Shown piece by piece: positions 60,969 through 64,000 of a DNA stretch of 64,000 nt (position 1 is the stretch's first letter; the number at the start of each line of letters is the position of its first letter). The stretch lies in NCBI GenBank assembly GCA_032871835.1, contig CM065297.1, positions 17,717,598 through 17,781,597 of the forward strand, in the 5' to 3' direction. The notes under the pieces are model-generated. The model saw only the letters and a program-made list of their open reading frames with translations. It was not told where the DNA came from and ran no database searches. A program made the translations under genes and the position numbers. The stretch comes from Dipteronia dyeriana (Eukaryota; Streptophyta; Magnoliopsida; Sapindales; Sapindaceae).

Positions 60969-62950
60969 ATGAGTGAGCTTGAGATGAGTAAAGAGGGAGC
61001 TTCAAGCTTAAGACCACATTTGCTTAAGGGTGATAATTACGCCTCATGGAAAGGCAAGATGGAGGCTTATATTTGTCAAATAGATGACCGTGCATGGATG
61101 GCAATTGAAGATGGTTACACTCCTCCAACGATGACCACAGAAGAAGGAGATGAGGTTCCAAAGCCTAAGTCTCAATGGAGCACACAAGAATTTGAAGCTT
61201 CCAAGTGGAACAACAAGCCAATGCATGCCATCTTATGTGCCATGGATGACAATCAATACAAGTTGGTTCAAAATACTAGGCATGCAAAGGAGGCTTGAGA
61301 GATTCTACAAACTGCTCATGAGGGAATCAAGGTGGTCAATGACTCCAAGCTTCAAGTCCTTCAAATGCAATTTGAGACAATTCAGATGGAAGAGGACGAG
61401 TGCTTAAATGACTTCCAAGTGAAGTTGATGGACATCGTAAATCAAAGTCATCAACTAGGTGACCCATATTCGGATAGAAGGATCAAGCAAAAGATCATGA
61501 GGTCACTCCCCAAGAGGTTTGAGTCCAAGGTGACGACACTAGAAGAAAATAGCATCTACAAGACTATAAAACCGAGTGAAGTGATTGGAAGACTTCTAGC
61601 CTATGAGTCTAGGTAGAATTCTACACCTACATCTCCTAAGATGAAAAAGGACATAGCTTTGAAGACATCCAAAGTAAAGATGGAGGAGGATGACTCAGAT
61701 GAGGAGATGACTCTTATGGTGAAGAAATTCAAGAGGTTTATGAAACTTCACAAGAATGACTCAAAAAAGAAGAGTGAGCCAAAGCAAGAGAATCCTACAA
61801 GAAAAGGCATTCAATGCTATGAATGTAGTGGGTTTGGTCATATAGCCACCGAGTGTACAAATTCAAAGAAGAAGAAGAAAGGAAAAGTGGTGGTTGCCTC
61901 ATCAAGTGAGAGTGGAAGTGAAGAAGATTCCTCAAGTGATGGAGAGGTTATTCTTAATAAGAGTTCTTTATCTTACTCTACAAATGGAAATGTAGAGAGT
62001 ATGAACCTTGAAGGGTTCATTGAGCATTTTCAAGCTCAAGGTTGAATATGAAGAAAGAGGTTCGAAAGCTGAAGGAAGAGAACCTCAAGCTATCAACCGA
62101 AGTGACTCACTTGAGTGAGAAAGTGAAAAATGGAAGAAAGGTGGAAGAAAGCTTGAAGGAGGAGCTTAGAGAAGCTAGAGAGTTGATTGCTAAGATGACT
62201 TCGAGTACAGAGAAGCTTGACCATATGTTGGGAGTTGATAAGAAGCCAAGTGACAAGAGAGGTCTAGGGTTTGAAGATGACAAGGAGACCTCAACTCTTA
62301 CCAAGACGGTATTTGTCAAGAGCATGGACTTCAAAGAACCTCTTCCTCCACTTCATTCTAAAAAGAAAATTAAACTAGAAGAGTGTTCTAGAAATGTCCA
62401 AGTCAATATGGCACCAAGAAGTCAAGCTCAAGCTCAACTAATGAGAGCATTTCAAGCAACTATCCCTCAAACTAAAAGCCATCAAGCCAAGAAGCATTTC
62501 CTGCATGCTCAACAAAGGAATCAATCTTCTCCAACTCAACAACAATGGAGAAGGGAATCAATACCACACTAAAGGAAAGCTTAAAGACATGGGAAATCAC
62601 CTTTATCCTCACAAAGGAATGGTATGACCCCTCATTTTATTCATTCATGTCATTTTTATGGTGTTGATGGTCATATTAGACCAAATTGCTTCAAGTACAT
62701 TAACATGTGTAGAACTAAGAGCATGATTGAAAGGAAAAGGGGTAGAACCAATATGCATGTGCCTAGGTAAACTAGTGTTAATGATCCTAGGAGTAATATG
62801 ATGATCTTGACAACTAGGAATGACAATGTGTCACCTAAGTGGATTAGAAAAGATGAACCCATATGCCATTGTGCTAAGGTTTCACCCATAGGCTTAACTA
62901 GGTCAAATGGACTTGGTAGGTCTATAGGGACTCATATCCCCTCTTGACTT
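60969..62950 (+). pseudogene. SIRE-type Copia gag (broken) of element C
   Basis: Starts MSELEMSKEGASSLRP at 60969. The UBN2-type gag core follows: LLKGDNYASWKGKM, DRAWMAIEDGY, LNDFQVKLMDI, KIMRSLPKRFESKV. A stop replaces a Trp codon near 61296 and another lies at 61614. A CCHC zinc knuckle CYECSGFGHIATEC is at about 61816-61857. A Lys/Ser-rich acidic stretch and a long coiled coil (62050-62200: KKEVRKLKEENLKLSTEV, EESLKEELREARELI) follow after a frame change near 62043. A second knuckle-like CHFYGVDGHIRPNC at about 62648-62690 has Tyr for Cys. Gag binds the element RNA and forms the particle. After this I find no protease, integrase or reverse transcriptase motif to 64000. Confidence 0.83.
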
Positions 62951-64000
62951 GTTTTTGATTGACCCCATATGGAGAGCTCAAGAAAAGAGAGCAAATTGGC
63001 AATGTATTGTGCTCATTGATAATATTTATGCTTCTTTATTAATTGCTTGAGATGATTGGTTGTACATTTTTTTGATAAGTGTGTAACTTTGCTTTACATG
63101 CAATCCATGTCTTATTTATGACCAAAAATGCATTTTTAGAATAGGAGAATTGATTGGGAAGTATATTTTGAATGACCTAGAATTGATCTCCATGACATGT
63201 TGATTCTTTTTATGACATGCTTTAAAGTAATATACATGATGAAATTGTTGAATGCTCTAAAATGAATGCAAATATGTGTGTGAAATCAATTATGAGACTT
63301 CAATCAATAAGGATCTTGTATCCACTTCAAGGATTTTACAATCCAAAAGTCTCTCTCTCTTTACTTGTTGAACAAGGCTACTATCATACGGGCATTCCAC
63401 CCTAAAAAATTGAAAAGAGTGCAATAGTCGCTCATGTCTTGTTTTGCTCGTAAAGTTTGATATAGTTATTCTTAAAATGAATTTATTTTACAATCTATAT
63501 CTTGATTATTCCATGACAAAGGGTGAAATTGGTTTGAATTCACTTGGAAACCTTTGTTATTTTGCTTTGCCAAATACCATGTTTTGATCTTGAATACAAC
63601 TTGTCTTGTATGCAAAGCATTCGTTCACACATTTTTTAATAAAACTCCTTGATTCTCTCTTCTTAATTAAGTTGCATAAATTTGTTTAAATGATTATGTA
63701 TATGTTTTGTGCTATAAGCTCTCCTTGCTAATGCCTATGTTCTTAAAGGGATACTCCTTTGTCTATCTCATGACAAAAAGGGGGAGTAGTGTGGATTTAG
63801 GGGGAGTTGAAAGAGTTGAGAGTGGGATGATTTGATAGGGAGTTGGGAGTTGCATATGAGGGGCGTTTGATTGATTCGTTGAGGGGGAGTTAACCTATTT
63901 AGGGGGAGCATTTGCATTTGCATTTTTATTGTTGATGCATGTTGGTTGTTTCTATTGTATGCAAATTGCTCTTGTTTTTATGTCTTTGATCACCTCACAT
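62950..64000 (+). other. Non-coding 3' part of element C; G-rich purine blocks
   Basis: No pol motif on either strand. AAAAAGGGGGAG at about 63775-63787 resembles a polypurine tract, followed by several GGGGGAG units to 63910. The 3' LTR, if present, is outside the window. Confidence 0.6.

Noticed and set aside
1..64000. CRISPR arrays, bacterial operons, organellar insertions, tRNA or rRNA genes
   Set aside because: No regularly spaced repeats or diagnostic sequences were seen. A tRNA search (for example with a covariance model) would be needed to exclude a single tRNA.

Overview
The window is nuclear DNA of a flowering plant, most likely a eudicot. It is AT-rich, its genes are split by many GT-AG introns, and Copia LTR retrotransposons primed by initiator-Met tRNA are nested with small DNA transposons. 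All splice sites were inferred by eye from GT/AG signals plus family homology; no transcript data were used.

Layout. At 0.3-10.3 kb lie three minus-strand housekeeping genes: a small UPF0729 (C18orf32-like) protein, an Sfp-type 4'-phosphopantetheinyl transferase (with an apparent 1-nt frameshift in exon 4), and a CDC25/ACR2-type rhodanese phosphatase with a 2.7 kb intron. At 11.1-23.7 kb is Copia element A, whose polyprotein is riddled with stops. Its 5' LTR is swollen to 5 kb by two hAT-type insertions and a 178-bp insert. At 23.8-26.6 kb lie two dead host-gene copies: an RCC1-repeat (PRAF-like) fragment and an intronless poly(A)-binding protein pseudogene. At 26.9-38.0 kb a LINE-type RNase H fragment (minus strand) is split by Copia element B (9.6 kb, two similar LTRs, decayed gag-pol) and by a 716-bp PIF/Harbinger-type MITE.

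At 38.6-57.7 kb is a direct tandem triplication of an RFWD3-type RING E3 ligase gene. Copy 1 is a pseudogene whose RING exon is cut by a solo LTR of family A. Copy 2 keeps the RING and coiled coil but ends before the WD40 region. Copy 3 appears complete (13 exons, 633 aa), with a 1-kb MITE in intron 7.

At 58.3-58.9 kb is a minus-strand Copia LTR remnant. At 59.1-64.0 kb is the 5' part of a SIRE-like Copia element: LTR, primer-binding site, a gag with zinc knuckles and coiled coil, and no detectable pol before the window ends. This resembles a gag-only, non-autonomous element.

The genes do not form a shared pathway; their order is ordinary plant synteny. The main biological interest is the RFWD3 triplication, where intact, truncated and transposon-disrupted versions sit side by side, and the layered transposon nesting. 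I found no rRNA, tRNA, CRISPR or organellar gene that I could support.
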